From Litoditis marina (taxonomy: Eukaryota; Nematoda; Chromadorea; Rhabditida; Rhabditidae), in assembly GCA_964036275.1 (NCBI GenBank), contig OZ038438.1, positions 18,233,918-18,297,917 on the forward strand: a stretch of 64,000 bases of DNA. Reading direction: 5' to 3'. Below, one piece after another: positions 37,333-52,400 of the stretch; the stretch's first letter is position 1, and each line of letters opens with the position of its first letter. The notes beneath the pieces are model-generated. The model worked only from the letters and a program-made list of their open reading frames with translations, ran no database searches and was not told where the DNA came from. The position numbers and the translations under genes are program-made.

Positions 37333-39543
37333 TGTACCGTCTGTTCGACTTCAGCCTGTAAAATCCATTGTGTACAGTAAGCATGCCAGAGCGTAGGCTC
37401 AACTGCAACATTGATAAAGTGAGAAAAATAGGTGATAAACCGGTTGACCGCACCTCCTAGGGGGTGGCGAGGTGAGAAATGAGAGCGCTATATGCGATTA
37501 TTCTTTTATTTGCAACCGGCCCTTCCGCTGACCAGGTGGCCGGTTGTACAAATAAAAACTAAGATGTCAGCCAAGGCACCTCAATACGTAAATTCCAAAA
37601 GTCTCTCTCTGTGGGTGTTCTTTTCAGCCTGTTTTCCAATTTTGAAAGAGTTTGGGTAAGAATTAAGGATATTTACCAGTTTATAAACTGAACAGCGTGT
37701 GTGGTCGTCAATACACTATAGAGGGTTATGGACGGTAATTCCTGTATTCCCTAATACTGATATATGAACCAAATGGAAGAATGTCGGTTTCTGAACATTC
37801 ATATGGCAAGTACAAAGAGTACAAAGGAATGATCTTTTGAGAGAAGAAAGAGAGACCTCGTATATGGTACTTGACTAAACATGGGGGTAGAAGAGAGCAA
37901 ACATACGCATACCAGAAGTAGAAACGGACAAGTAGGACGGAACTACCCCTAGTTCCTCGAAACACATGCGAATGGACTGTCTCTATAATATTATCAAACT
38001 TGAAAATTGGTTAATTACGTTTGAGCCAGATTATCATCAGCAAACGACTTTATACTGGTCAGCTGTTTGAACCTGTTTTCAATATAACTTGATTGCACGA
38101 TACTAACGCCCCACGGTAACTTGTAGACAAATGTGACGGAACCTGGTGTGATGCCGAACAAAGTATTTTGATGGGACTTAGTTTATTCGTAAATTAAATC
38201 GTGAACCACAGTTGGCACCTCTTGTGGTAAATTCTCATGAATTAATATAAACTATATTTACAATTCAATATAGTAGCATAGTAATATCATTTTGTATTTA
38301 CATTGTTGCTAGCTGAAAGAATTTCGAAAACGTTTCCGTTTAATTCAAAGTAGAGATTTTAATTTGGTCAGGCACGGTAGCAATCCCTCAATACTTCATG
38401 AGATACGTCATGAGAATCTCACGAAATTCTGATGAGATTCTATTACTTACTATACTCCAACATCGGAAATTCACAAGAAACTCATGAGGTGTTCATGAGA
38501 TTGTCATGAGAAACTCATATGTGTTTTCATGAGGTTGGATGGTTCGCTACGCAGCTAGTTGAAAACTGTACATCACCAAATCTAGTTCAGCCTCCATTCA
38601 CAAAGATTTGATTCCTCAAGTCGTCCTAATGAAATTAGACAACCAGGAACACATTTAAAATGAAAGCTTGGGAATTTGAAGATTCACTCGCACAGAGTTT
38701 AAAAATTCTGTAATTAAATTTATTAGGACACGATAACACTTTATGGCTAAAGAGAATTGAAGAACATATCCATAATTTCAAAACATATACAGTGCAACTC
38801 CACTGACTCGAAAAAAAACTCATCGAGTCATCAGCGAGTGAAGATGGAGCCTGAGTCATGTTGGGCGACCGTCGAATGTCTACCACTCGACCAGTGCAAC
38901 TTTTCATTTCAACGAGCCACATTTTAGTTGGTCAACAATGGTACTCAACAGTAGATTAGATAGCTATTCGGATATTTTGACAAAAACATACTCGTTGAAT
39001 ACAAGGAAGTTCATAGGTTATATTCCATGACACAACAAAAGAAGTAAACAAAAATATATTCTCTTTTCAGCTTTTATGGGACTAGAAGTGCGCGTTGCAC
39101 GTGGTTTTGCGCCGAATATGGTCAGCTCTCGCGGTTTGCAAAAACGCGCAAAGTCCTACCACGGTAAATTATTAGCTTTCTGAACTCGTTTGCTGACCAA
39201 CTCTCCCTATTCGAGCGACTTTCCACCGCGCGCAACTCGTCTTCTGATCCGTATGTGAAATTAAAGCATTATAGCGCTGTTCTAGCTGATTCTAACGAAA
39301 AAATGAAATCAATGACAATGAACCCGTCACGATATTCTGAATGACAAGAGTTTGAAGCAGGTTCCCGATGATGAGTGGTTAATTTCTCCCAGGGATTATT
39401 ACCTGACTTGTTTCACAGTCGTTGGTGTACTTGGATCAATTCGTGACTTGATCTGTTTGTGTGGCAAGATTATCAGGATAGATCATGTGAACAATCATGG
39501 ATTATTTCGGAACACATTTAGTGCCATAGTATGGAGACCACGC
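37333..39543. other. Intergenic region between the secreted-protein gene and the D2-like receptor
   Basis: 2.2 kb with no convincing exon. It would hold the promoter of the minus-strand secreted gene and the 3' UTR of the receptor. ATGAGA/TCATGAG words are frequent at 38390-38535. Nothing else stands out. Confidence 0.5.
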
Positions 39544-42500
39544 TTATTTTCTTCGCATTCCACATATCAGAATGGTTCGGAACGCGCCTCGGAAACGCTG
39601 ATCGAATACAGTATATATCAACGGGTTCAACGAAGAGTTGATGCTGTAATGGGAAGCATTTGCGAGATTCAAAACCCTTTGCTGTACATCCAAAACAAAC
39701 AAGTATTTTCGGTCGAGCTTTCAGCACTAGTTGTACACAAAGAAGCATAATACTGCACCAACCATACCCTCCCTATAACTTCACGTAAACAACCTATTTT
39801 AATAGAGAATAACTCACTAGCCGAGCCAGGTGGTCAGAAAAAGCGGCAACATCGGAATGCATTCTCCTTGCGTGTGCGAAATCAAACAAATCGAATTGCC
39901 AAGATGAAGAGAGAAAAACGGTAGCCAACACACGAGAAACACGGCTGAAATAAAGTTGCCGTCACTAACAGGTTCTTTCACTCTCATGTTTCCATGAGTG
40001 TTCACTTCATCTCTTCTCGCTGAACTCGTTCATCCCGTAGCCGTATCCACCAAATCTATTAGGTACCGAAAACCTTATAAACCCCTCCCTTGTTGAAATG
40101 CTCCTGGTTCACAGGCATTTATTGTGGCATTTTCCGAACGCTGGATCGGGCGAGTCAGTTCCCACCCACTGTGAGCGAAGTATGGTTTCCATTCACAGTT
40201 TCCATTCACGCGTTCATCTACACGGTCATGCCTGAGAGTTACAGTTCCATTCTACCATTCAGTTGCCCAAAGTCTTGGATGTACACGTTGCAGGTGAGAT
40301 ACAATCAGACGGGAACAATGACGTAATTGAACCACCTAGAACGACGGCAAGTGTGATGGTTGCTTTGTGTTCTCTGCGCATTTGCTTCGTAGCTTTCTTG
40401 ACCATATGCCGATTCGGACGGGTCCTCCAGCCATTGGTCACCCTGCAGTCGCAACATTGAATACTACGTCTAACCTCTACGAAAACACGAATTAGCGATA
40501 TGTAGATATATAATATATACATATACCCATCCTCGACTATGTGTTAACACCACGCGAAGTAGTTCTCTTGCAGTAATTTAGCCTAGATTGGTCATGGCCC
40601 GGAGACACTGTTGGGCTAGACACTGCACTGTTTTCACAGCTCGTTGAGAATATGCATCATGGGAATTGTAACAGATAAAAAATTTCGTAATACGTGAATG
40701 AAACACATGATTCACCTCTGCCAAAGGTGGTTTCTGTACAATCGAATTGAATCGCTGAAGGAGAAGCTTTCGTTTTCATGAAACTCCGTCACTCGATCCG
40801 GTTTTGAGATGAAGGACGTGTGTACCTGAGAAACCAACAATAAGGACCATTTTGTACTCATCATGTGCTCACATCGAAACTTAAATGCCCGGGAAAAAAC
40901 ATCCATGGCTATTTTGCGTAGTAATTTCATTGATCCGAAACATATACGTAACGCTGCTCATTTTTTCTCAGCTGATTGTTAGTGAACTTTGTCGAACCCT
41001 TGTTCAAGCTCAAAACAACGTACATATTACAATATTGTCCCTGAGATCAGTTCGACGTTTGCATGAGTCGTTATTATCATTATATGAATCGAAGTTTGCA
41101 TTTTAACCGTTCACATTAGTTGTTATACTATGACGGTTTCGCTCGAATTTGAATGTGGAGAAATGTTACGTTGGCCTTGCAGAACCCTCGTCCGTTTCTC
41201 CTCATCTCCGGTTTCTCGTGCAGCCGGGCGAAGTCGCTGAAGCCGGACTTCAGATAATCGGTGGACAGTCTTCGCGAAAGTGAGGCTTTGTGAATGATTC
41301 TCCTACTATCTTGCACTGACTTCGGAAACTGCAATCAATGTTCAAATGATCTTAGAGGTTTACTTGAGTATCAAACTTCTCGTTCAAACAAGCCATCACG
41401 AACCACGATTACATGAAAATTCAAAAAGGTATAGTTCGTTTCAACCATCGATAGCAGCCAATTACAGTATATTTTAGTGGGCGGAGTCAATTGTGTTGGA
41501 AAGTTTCCAACAGCGACCAGCCTAATCAAAATTGTGCATCAGCGAGGTATTGAACTGAGCTGGGATAGGTGGTGCGGCGCCCACAAGCAGCCGGCCATCT
41601 GAACATGTTGGCCTTTTCTGGCCTCTTTTCAATGCTTATGTTATCACACAAAAAGTGGTTTAAATTACTCCCCGATCATGTGGGAATCTTTTGAAAACAA
41701 AAAAATTGCAAAAATCCTAAAATAACCAGTTTTAGAATTTTTATTTGCAATGAAAAGACTGGCAAGCTGCCAGATCAGTCGCCTGCAATGTAGGGCGCGC
41801 TCGGCCAGCATGGCTGACTGCTATCGATGGGTGAAACGAACTATACATGTTTGTCAATCACACAGAGAAGTCAGTTGAATAACTGCTCACCGCATAGTCT
41901 GCATTGTGGCTGTTCAGATCCTGTACACTGTTACTTTTTCGCTCGTGTCGCACGAAGACCACATTATGATTGGATGATGATAAATTTGATAGTTCTTCTA
42001 TTGATGTTCTTCCACTTCCACCGTCAATGTACGGGAAAATCTCTTCTAAATCGTCTCCGAACGAACTGTAACAATATATCTTTTCACAATAAAATTAACC
42101 CCAGCCTTCTATCTTGCCTCGAATGGTCTGTCTAAAAGGCCCATCGATGTTCTGATGTCTCAATGTCTTTGGGTTCCATTCCCAATGTCCCATTTTCTCT
42201 GTCCGATGTTTATCGTCTGGTTTGCAACCGAATGATTTTAAAATTCACTGTTTTCTATTTTCTAGATGTTACTTTCGTATTGTAAATCCATTTCTTGCAT
42301 GTAAAATAATCTTTGCTCGCAGTTTCCAGGAACTTGTTGTTTCGAAACTGGTTTGTTTTGGTAGAAAGACTAATTTTACAGTGAGGAAAAACATGAATCA
42401 TTCAACTAATCTGAAGTAAGTTTCTAATATAAAATGCGTCGAAAAAACGGAAAATGGGACATTAATACATAGTAAGGAGAATTTCAGAGAATCATACCCA

Positions 42501-45500
42501 AAACCGCGAAACCACATTTGTCTACCACCCCATTCGGAGTTGAGAATATTGATCAGCGAAAAATCATACTGCGCAGGTTTATTACTGATATGTTATCCCT
42601 CGGTTAGTGGAGAAAATCATTTGAATTTAATTGGAATCGAAACTGATCTCAGTGCCATCGATTTTTGGAAACTTTTAAAATAGAGCCCAAGTGTGTATGT
42701 GTGAGCACTTAACCTATGCATTTCCAGTCAATTTTCTTTCAAGTTTTTCGGTTGACTGAAAATGTGGAAATTCAATAAATACAAGTAAGTATTAACAGGT
42801 AAGTTTGTCTAATAACTAGTGTGAACTGAAAACGGATTGCTCTTCAGTTGAAAAGTGAAAGAATAAAGGATATTAATTGAGTTCAATAAGTTGAGTGTAT
42901 ATTGAGGTCTGGGTCAAAATGAGTATTGAGTGCTAATCGGCAAAACAAATTAAGTCGTTCTGAAACCAAAACAATTCGTTGTAAATTTTGAAATATCTAA
43001 CATCAGAATTAATGATGAGTTTCAATCAAAACACTATCATTCTAACAGTACCCACATTTGATTTTTGATCTTCATTCAAACCCATTCTTCAATTTTTTCA
43101 CACAGTTTGACAAAATGATCGCTCCTCACTTCACTTGCACGTATTTACGATGATTTTCCAACTTCTAAACCCATTTTTTTTATTCCTTTCTGTTCTAATC
43201 TTGAATTGAACAATCATAGAATTTCATACCGAGTCAAGGTGTTGCCACAGTTTTCATGTAATTGTTCTATGTTGTCTCGCAAATCCGCCAGAACAGCTTT
43301 CCGATTCTCGGCTCCGATGGAAGCTGAAGAATTACAGCTGTCAAAAAGTGTACCTTATTTGAATTTCAAATTTTATTTATTTGAATCTCATTTGAATGTA
43401 TGTAACCTGAATTTTATTCATTCAGTCAGGTTTGCTAATCGATGTTAAAATATTTTCCACATCCAATGTTTGTAACCAGTGTCGGATAGTCGTTGTATGT
43501 TCACCCACTTTGCTATGTTTTACGGAACTTAAGAAACTTTCAGCGTCGTCGCAATTATGTGGTCAATCGAAACTGACCTGTTTCGTTCAAAATAGGTAAC
43601 GACCCGGATCCAATGAGTCGTTTCTGCTCCTTTTGTATTGATGATTTTTCGATGGTTGTCGAACGACCAAAGTTGAGGTCAGTTATCATCGGATTATATG
43701 TAGAAATATCATCGGAAGAGTTTGATAGAGTAGGATACGATGAAGTCTGCAGTTCTCAGTTGACTAAACATCCGTCCTAAGCTCAATTTCTCTGATGTTT
43801 TTCATCAAGTCGTTTTGTGGGATTTCCCCGCAAAAATCTTTTAATTCTTTATGTAGCTAGCGTTATCCTCAAACAAATATCCGATGCTAATTGAATTCTC
43901 TCAATTGCAGCCGCTCAACAGGGAGTTCTAGCACACGACAAAATAGAAACATATGAGACAAATTTCGATGGCTGTCTATGACATTAGATAGGAATTGATT
44001 ATCTGTTTGTGGATTTGTTCTAACAGTCTCGGAATGGTAATGTATTTGTCCCTTATGATTAGGTCAAAGCAAGGATACATAATTGTTAGATTGGGACGAC
44101 ACATCCACAAGTGGTTCTGACATTTCTGGCATTCCGCAAAGATATCAATGCGAATGGCATGAGAGAAATGGAAACATTTCGACCAAAAATACTTTAGACC
44201 AAGAAATGCCAAAATGTCTTAGCGCAACGAGCAGAGAACTTTATGAAGGCGCTTGCCTGAAAACTGATTTCAAGTAGAATCTGATCTGTCCTATTTTTGA
44301 AGTGTCTACCCATTTGCCTGGCCATGCGAGCTCCTCCGAGTAAAGCTGTGCTTATCTGTAACAACCTTGTGAAGTTATAAAAAACAATGTTTTTCATACA
44401 CACATGACATCAGCAGAAACCGCAATTCTTGAGTGGATGTTCACGAAATCATTCGTGCACTGTGTTTGCGTTTTTGCAACTTTTGAACGGAGAAGGTGAT
44501 TGCTTCACAATCTTATTTCATTTACCAGCTTGGTAGTTTGGAATAATTATTCATGAAGAATAGAACTTTTTTGAGTTACGGAACGAGTAGCTCTCGCGGA
44601 ACTATCAGGTGAAGAAAATATATAATTTATTCGTGTTTTACCTTTTCCTTGTCTTGTTTGCAAGCATGTCTCAGGTTTCTGGCTCTTTCTCTCTGTCTTA
44701 AGCGTCGGAATATGACTGCATAAAGAACAATCATAGTGGCACAAGGAAAGAAAAAGGAGAATAAGGACGATAGAATGTTGAAGTATGGATTCCCCAGTTC
44801 ACATTGCTGAAATTAGAGTATGAGCTGTTCATTACTACTGACTGAACGGTTGGTGAACCTTTCAATATCTTCAAGTGAATAAACCAACAACGTATGTATT
44901 ATCAAACATGGATAAATTAATGATACTGTCTCAATGTAACTTTGAGGAATTTATGTGCGGCCGAATCCTGGAAAAGAGAATATCTTCAAGTTACGCACAG
45001 AAGACAGAATTGCATGTTTTACATTAGATCTTCACTTTGATCAAGTGAGGATCTCATGAAAACTATGAAAACCATTCAACTATGTCGCAGAATTGTATAT
45101 AATCTTCAACTCGTTATAAATCGCTATTAAGAATGCGGAATATCTCTGAAATGTCTTCTCTGAAATGTATTGAACAACTAAAATCATGAATTTTGTACTG
45201 AGAAAAAAAAGGTTCAAAAAGAAATACAAGATGAAACGTATTTGTTGTCTGATTCCGATTCATTTTCTGAACCCGAATTCTCAACATCATGTTTTGAGTC
45301 ATTTTCTTGACTTTGTCAACAGTATATCGCTCATTGCATCATGTTTTGGAAATGTACAGAACAGTTCTTTTCAGTAGTGAAACAAAATGTTCAGAAACCC
45401 GAACTTCATTGTGGATGGCGGTTGTACTCACATCTTTCTCCATGGGATTAATACCAAATAGTATTGGAAGACCAACAATACAGCTGACACCCCAGACTAT

Positions 45501-47418
45501 ACTAATAGACAACATTGCTCTTCCTCCTCTCGCCCCATATTGTGCGTACGAAATTGGATGGGAAATGGCAATATACCTGAACATTTGTCACCACGTTCCG
45601 GAAAAAAACTATGTTTTTAGCTATGGTTACTAGTACTAATGTAAATCAATGGTACACTTCATAATTTCTTCTATAAAGAAAGAAAATTAAGTTTTTCACG
45701 TGAATATCGGGATTAATGGTGTTTTATTGTTATTCGATCTTGACTTCAAAGACAAGCAACAACCGCTACTATGATGAAATCACAAAGAAATTTTTCCTTA
45801 TACGAGATGTATTAAATCAACGACATTGTGATTCACACGTTTTTTTCTGCGGGTTATTCATTCACATATTTGTAGCACACGTTTTTCCTGTTATTGTGAG
45901 ATTAGCGTAAACTATAGGAACGAATTTCAATGAAGTACCCCATAAGAGATACCCTCTTCTCGTTCTGCTTTACACGAGATAATATGACATGAATCAGCTA
46001 CGAAATTTCATTCGGTGAGTTTTTTGTTCTTGGCATAGTTGGGGTACGCGGAAATTCTCTAGTTGGGTCCAGCTTGGAAATTGGCTGGTAGGCTAGGCTT
46101 CCAATTGAAGATTCGATTGGATAATGAACACGTACAACTTAAATGAATTCGGGTTGACTGAGACATGAAAACAAGTCAAGTATACGTTTCAGTCACTAGA
46201 AATCAGCTTACTAGTATCGATGCATCACAAGTTATAACCAAGAATAGTTATTGAATAATGGTGTAAACTGAACCTGTCGAGCGATATGGCTAGAAGATTT
46301 AATATAGAAGCCGTTGAGCAAGTGACATCGGATGCTAGATAAACGTTGCATAATAGTTGTCCAACTTCCCATTTGAATCCGTTCCACTTCAAGATTGAAT
46401 TGAATTGTGTTTTCAACTATGGTAAATAGAAATACAATCTCATTCTCTTCATTTCGGTTAATTCTCGGAAGAGGAGTGAAAACAAACAAATAAGGAAATG
46501 TGATACCGAACCGTACGCATCATATTATTGGACAACGTATTTTTGCTAGCTAGTGTTTTTTTGCTCATTTTTCAGTTGGTTTTTCCCAAGGGTACATATC
46601 GGTTGGTTTTAGGAAATTGTAGGCAAATTTTGCAGATACAACCCTCACCTCATAGTAGACACCGAACGACATCACACAGATAGCAACCTGAAAATTATTT
46701 TCTATATACAAACTTGTAAAGTTAAATTTAGTTCCACATCTTTTTTCAAAGTTCGAAAAATATAAATAATTCAGTCCCCATACGACCCATCCAAAACCTT
46801 TGAATTCTGTATTGAACTTGTACTTCCAATAGAAAAAGCACTTTCAATTTTAATTTCGTGTAGAAACTCGTACTACTTCGCTGAAGTGGATCATACATAC
46901 ACATTTGCCAGATCACAGTCCCTTCCGTCTTATGAACAATTTGCTTTCTTTGCTGCTCAGATTCAACTCACAAAAAGTACTTTATCCTACACTTAGTCAG
47001 TTTCTAAAGATCATTCGAATCCAAAGCGTGTGTTCTTTGAAGTTTACCAACGTCGGAAGGTTTATGGAGCAAAAAACGGAAAGACTAGAGTGATTGACCT
47101 GGCAAACGCTTCCCCACGGGACCCAAAAATAATACTTCATTGAACTTCCGAATGATTGCCGCTGGTTCCAAAACTATAATGTTAGTAGAATGAGAACCGC
47201 GTCTTGTAAAAAGAAGAGAAATGGCATGGAATACCATGGAACAAGACAAAACTCGCCATGAAATCGGATACGGCCAGGCTGACAATTAACATATTGGTGA
47301 CGGTTTGTAGTGGCCTTTCTCTGCACACAGCGATGATAACGAGAGCATTTCCGAACACGGCCAATGTTGGTACTAATGGGAGAAATAGTCCAGCCGCCAC
47401 CCTCCACAAAATCACCAT
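39544..47418 (-). CDS. D2-like dopamine (biogenic-amine) GPCR
   Basis: A class-A receptor for a monoamine, probably Gi-coupled dopamine D2-like. Minus-strand exons: 47418-47257 (TM1-2), 46687-46649 (TM2 end), 46386-46274 (TM3), 45576-45432 (TM4), 44806-44642 (TM5), 44355-44257 (loop 3), 40442-40336, 39944-39818 (TM6-7) and 39643-39544 (stop). Seen: FGNALV (N1.50), LAVSDFM (D2.50), LASDVTCST (amine-binding D3.32), LDRYIAIS (DRY), [11 protein letters not shown] (the Ser triad of TM5), VCWLPFF (CWxP), SLNPLIYT (NPxxY). GC donors are needed at 47256 (joining SDFM to [13 protein letters not shown]) and perhaps at 44256. One or more loop-3 exons between 44257 and 40442, and the N-terminus before TM1, were not located. 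Octopamine or tyramine receptors are less likely alternatives. Confidence 0.88.
41429..41846. mobile_element. 418-bp DNA element with TIR GTATAGTTCGTTTCA
   Basis: The left end GTATAGTTCGTTTCAACCAT continues CGATAGCAG; the right end is its inverted copy (CTGCTATCGATGGGTGAAACG…AACTATAC), about 30 bp with two mismatches. It is GC-richer than its surroundings and has no ORF. It lies in the loop-3 intron of the D2-like receptor. No target duplication was found. Confidence 0.75.
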
Positions 47419-49438
47419 CAACTATGAGCTTTAGGAGACGCTGGAAGCACTAGCAACTCCGTGAGAGAAAATAACTGTTAACAAAAAATTTCACAAGTGG
47501 TTGGTACAAATAGTTCAACAAACATTCCACACACATGTTAGTATAAATTTCACACGCGTTCAGACCCCAGAAATATGCACGATTAGCCATTTTGGAAGAG
47601 CTAGTTTGTTTGTTTACTTGACAACATGATTACACTTAATACGTTCTCTCCTACATAGCATTCTACTTGAATTGAGCAGAACCAACAAAGATATTTGCGT
47701 TTTTACCCACTACGAACCACATCGTTCCCTTAAGCGATGTAGCGCGGAGTACGCTAGTGAGCTTTTGTGCGCTGCTTGTTTTACTTTTTTCCGAAGCGAC
47801 GTGGATGAAGGTGTCGCGAGACACTGACGCGTACATCGTGCGAAGGGGGGACGAAGATATTATGTGTATTGCTAGTCATGGGTAACTTTGCAGGGTAAAG
47901 TTTCTCAATTAAACGACCAACTCGAACGATTTATTCAGCTGTAACAGCTACTAAGTTTATATCAAGCATACAAGTGGCAAATTCAGACTGAACGAATCGG
48001 GTTTGAACCCATTCGTTTGTGCATGTGGTAATGGGAACAAAACAATTATAAACAAAGATTTGGTGTGTGGGGCACACGAGAGAGACAATAATCTGTTCTT
48101 GTGTCCTTCTTCCTCTCCCAAGAGGCGGAGCGAACCTACCCAGGCTAGCCATGCGGACATACTTTGTTCCATTAGATAATAAAACGGTCAGAGCTCTGAC
48201 AGAATGAATGGCAAGTTCAACATGCCGAACTTATTTGTCGTTGTGATTTATTTCATCAAACTTCAAGTTTGGCTATTATTAGCGAAACCAGGAAACAGCG
48301 AGAATCAACTATTGATTATGAATATTGCCAACTCTGTCTGAGATGAAAGTTGATGCTGGTTGTAGACCTCATTTTCACAGAGTTGCAGGATGAGCTTGCA
48401 ATTTAAGTTTAAGTTTGGTTAAAGTTAAGTTAGAGCAAGTTAAGTTTGGTTTTGAAGTTGTTGGTGCGAAATATGCGAAACATAACAGACAGTGGTAGAT
48501 CGCACAACGAAGAGTTTTTCTCTCTCGAAAGTATAAATTGGGTATTGATCCCGACGAAGCTTTTCTCAGATAACTCGAATTTTGTTTTATAGTGTCTTCT
48601 CATTAAATTGTACGTGTAACGTGCATTACATCAGCAATCTACCGAACACCCAAATTTACCGAATGAATTGACCAACTTCAGTTTAAGCCCAATATATGAC
48701 AACCAGTTTATCATTCATCGATTTATTACATGCTTTATTTCACATTAAAGTGAAGGTATTAAGTAGGTTACTTGGCGCTGTAGAAATATATTTATAGCAC
48801 ATGCATACCTGTAGAGCCACACCACGTATTTCACGTGCTATTATCGTTCGAAGAGTGCAGACCACATGGGTTATAGAGCAGAAAGCACGCAGGAACAGCT
48901 CAACCTCAGCTTTTGGAACATGATGCATTTGAAACAAATGCAACAGCAGAAACTACGCATTATAACATGTCCGTGGTTTTGTATGTATTTCACGGGTTTG
49001 TGGTATTCTCAATATTGATAACGCCGATCACATCAAATCAAGTGAGACAATGGCGTGATCAAAATTGCACGGGCGTCATACGATGAAAGTGGTACCCTAT
49101 CGGAATCGGAGTGAGCTAGGTGTTACTTCTTCACCTATCTATGCAGCACAAGCTGAACACTATGAATAAAACAACACAGAAGCAATGCAATCGATCGAGT
49201 TGATAATAACAAACTGGTTTTTCGCATACTCTAGACTTTCCTATCTAGTAGCAAATCAGTGTCTCAGCTTGTAGTTCCAACTCCAACCGTGAATCGACGT
49301 GCGGTAATAAGAAGGTTGGTCTCACGACGAACAGAACAATAATGAATTGTTCTTATTCTCAGTGGAAACGATGTTGGATAGTTGGATCAATCTGAGAGCC
49401 TGCAGACTCTATGCATAACTACGTTGAAAACAGCCGTA
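47419..49438. other. Intergenic region between the two GPCR genes
   Basis: About 2 kb without a supported exon, apart from a possible receptor N-terminal exon that I could not identify. Repeated AAGTTTAAGTTTGGTTAAAGTTAAG words occur near 48405-48460. Confidence 0.45.
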
Positions 49439-52400
49439 CTAAATTTTATCCTCGTGTTTCTCGAAAAATCTGCTCTTTCGCATGGACGTGCCTCTGAGGG
49501 AAACGCCGTGATCAACATCGACCAGAATCAGTGAATACCTGAAACAGTGAAGTCTAGGTTGGTAAAACCAACAGCAATAACTTTGAATTAAACAAACGCT
49601 GTCCCACCTTTTCCCTCCGTGAAAAGTGGCTTGGGCTTGGGTGACGAATAAAAGTCGAGTGGTGAAAAACTGACGGACTGTCAGTCGAAATTGTTCAGAC
49701 ATCGAACAATAGATTCCGAATTGTATGGGAGATGTCATAACGATTAGGAGGTTCCTGGAAATGAGTTTCAACAACATTCGAGAAGAAAGCGTGGACCAGT
49801 TAACTTTGTATCACGAAAATGTTTCGTGAAGTTCAGTTACTATTTCTGATAAAAGTGTCTCAATTCATAAAAAAACACGAACAAGACCTTGCCAAGCGTT
49901 GTTCAATACATCGCTCTCAATGTTAAAACATCAAGACGTCTCCTGGACTTTTTTACGCAATGAACGCCAGCACAAACACGATTCAAATAGAGATTGGCCA
50001 ACCAAAAACCAACGAACTTTGATTCAGTTCTCTAACGTCCACCTATAATTGCTAAGACCTCATTTAGTCAACAGCGAAAAGTAAATCGAAAATTCTTGAG
50101 TGAGGGCATACTAATAAAAAGTTTCGAGCTCAACGAAAGCTACAAACTAGAAAACAATGAACCGCAACGCGGGGTTAACACAAGTTGAATCTTGTTGTGA
50201 TCACTCAACAATTTTATCGGTAAGTCAACAAGTCTTCACGACAAAGAATAGTCGTCTATATAACAAAATAAGCAAACCAGATGACGGTTTGAGTGGTTAC
50301 CTCTTGCAGACTTCCACAGTTCATAGAATGTTTATTGTCACCATCGTTTGAATAACCATGCTATTCGTACCAACTTATCTAACTTATCCGGGTGGTTTGT
50401 AAGCAAAACTGTTGCGAATGTTGCTAAACCAAAATATTTCTAGCACCAGTTCCTTTCCCACTTTTTTCAATTGAAATGTCTATACATGTTAACTGCAAAA
50501 TATTTTGTGGAATCTCTTTATTAGAACAGCGCATGAAAGTGAATATAGATTTAGTTTACTTGAAAAATGTTTGTAATGGTTCTTCACGAAATAAGGAAGC
50601 TCGCCAGCTTTTCAATCTCAAAGTGACAGGAAGTAGTTTTCTTCAGATCGACTGAGAAACTTTGCTGGTTGGCACTCAATTAAGAAGCCCAGGAGGCAAC
50701 CAATTGTTTCAACTTACATGATGACTATTTGAAGTTCGCGTTCTAAGAGCGCCAAGATGGAGGAAACAGTTTTACGCAGTTACACATTTGCGACAAGACT
50801 TTACACAACCTCTCGAACTACTTTCCAAAAGAAATCGGCTGACATTTAAGCGGAACTTCTGTATTCAGGAAATGCCCGTTGTCATTGATTCCGTATGATT
50901 TCAGTACACTCAGTAGGAACTACCTGATGACAACAATTCTGTTCAGTGTGACAATGTAGTCAGCACTACTTTCCACAAAAGACATTGCGATTAAAAACTG
51001 CATCCCATACAATATAGCGGCTGGGATCTGAAAAATACCTTTAGGTGAACCAATGATGACATTCAGAATGTGCTACACATAATACAATAGTTCACCTATT
51101 GTACCATTTCACAGTTAGCGAGGAGAAAGTTTACAGATTCACACTTCCTCCTCAAGAAAAGTTGGTTTGCGTGTTGTTTGCGAGTGGCGCGACTAATCAA
51201 ATATTTCGACACATGGGTTGCGATTCTAATTATTGAGGAGCAGCCTTTCAAAGACTGATGAAAACTAACGCACTTACGCGCAGTCTAAATAAGTACGATT
51301 GTCGTGGGACCATAACGGTGCGCACACGTGTATTTCACTGACCGTACAATTTGAAGGGTTACGGTACTTGACACACTGGAACTTTTCCTCTCCTCGCCTT
51401 TCCGTGACATGAACTACCGTAAACGAATGGAGAACAAACACAAAAACAGACTTACCTCCAAAAGCAGAAAAACGGAGCAAATTACGGCTAACATTCGATT
51501 AGTGGCATATAAACTGCGACCACTGGAGCCAATACTCGGTCGACTAGAACGAATAATAATTGTGAGACGCGTTATTTTGTGTAACGTTTGAACATACCGC
51601 TTATTTCTAGATTTGACATTCAAGCCAATGTTTTGAACCGATAGAGGTTGGAAAATTAATTCCAACTATATAACATTCCACAATATTCGATCATGCTCTG
51701 TGTTTTGATATAAGAGACATGCGTCTACTCATCCACGAGAAAAGACGATGGAAATGCAAAAATGTTTCCAGTGTATAGTTCGCTCCACCCACTCAAACAG
51801 TAATCTGCTCAAAATTCCAGGTGAAAGTTTGGTATATTGACTTTTTTCGGATTTTCTCCAAATTTCGGTAGTATCTTCTGCACGCTAATTTCAAAAAATT
51901 CTGTTAGTTTGAAACTTGAATAGTGAACTCTTCCTTAGAAAAAGCCTCCTAAATATTGGACGAATTACTGTAGAAGGACATCGATTAGTGGAACAGAGTA
52001 TATCACATACGACGATACATCTAAGACCCACATAATTAGGAATAATGAAAGATTTGATAAGAGATAAATTGAGAAAAGATTTAGAGATGTTTTTAATTTG
52101 TCAATTTTCTTGATAAATTCTGACTCGAAAACCCAAATGGGCTTCTCCCCATTCCGCATACTCCGTTCAGATTGTTATAAAACAAAAATGTCTACCCATT
52201 GAAACTAGTTTTTCTCGAAACATCCAGTGCGATCCACGATTTCTTTCTCACTTCCGCTTGCTTGATTGTTTGGCCGAGTTTGTAAGTGAACACCTGAAAC
52301 TGTGTTTTAAACACGTTCGTTTATACGCGGTTGAACAGTTAACACCGCAAAGAAAAACACAACCTGATTTTTAACTCGATACAGTGCTAAATGCTACTTA

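Noticed and set aside
43976..44277. Open frames on both strands beside the loop-3 exon of the D2-like receptor
   Set aside because: No transmembrane or receptor-like sequence and no matching splice phases; treated as intron.
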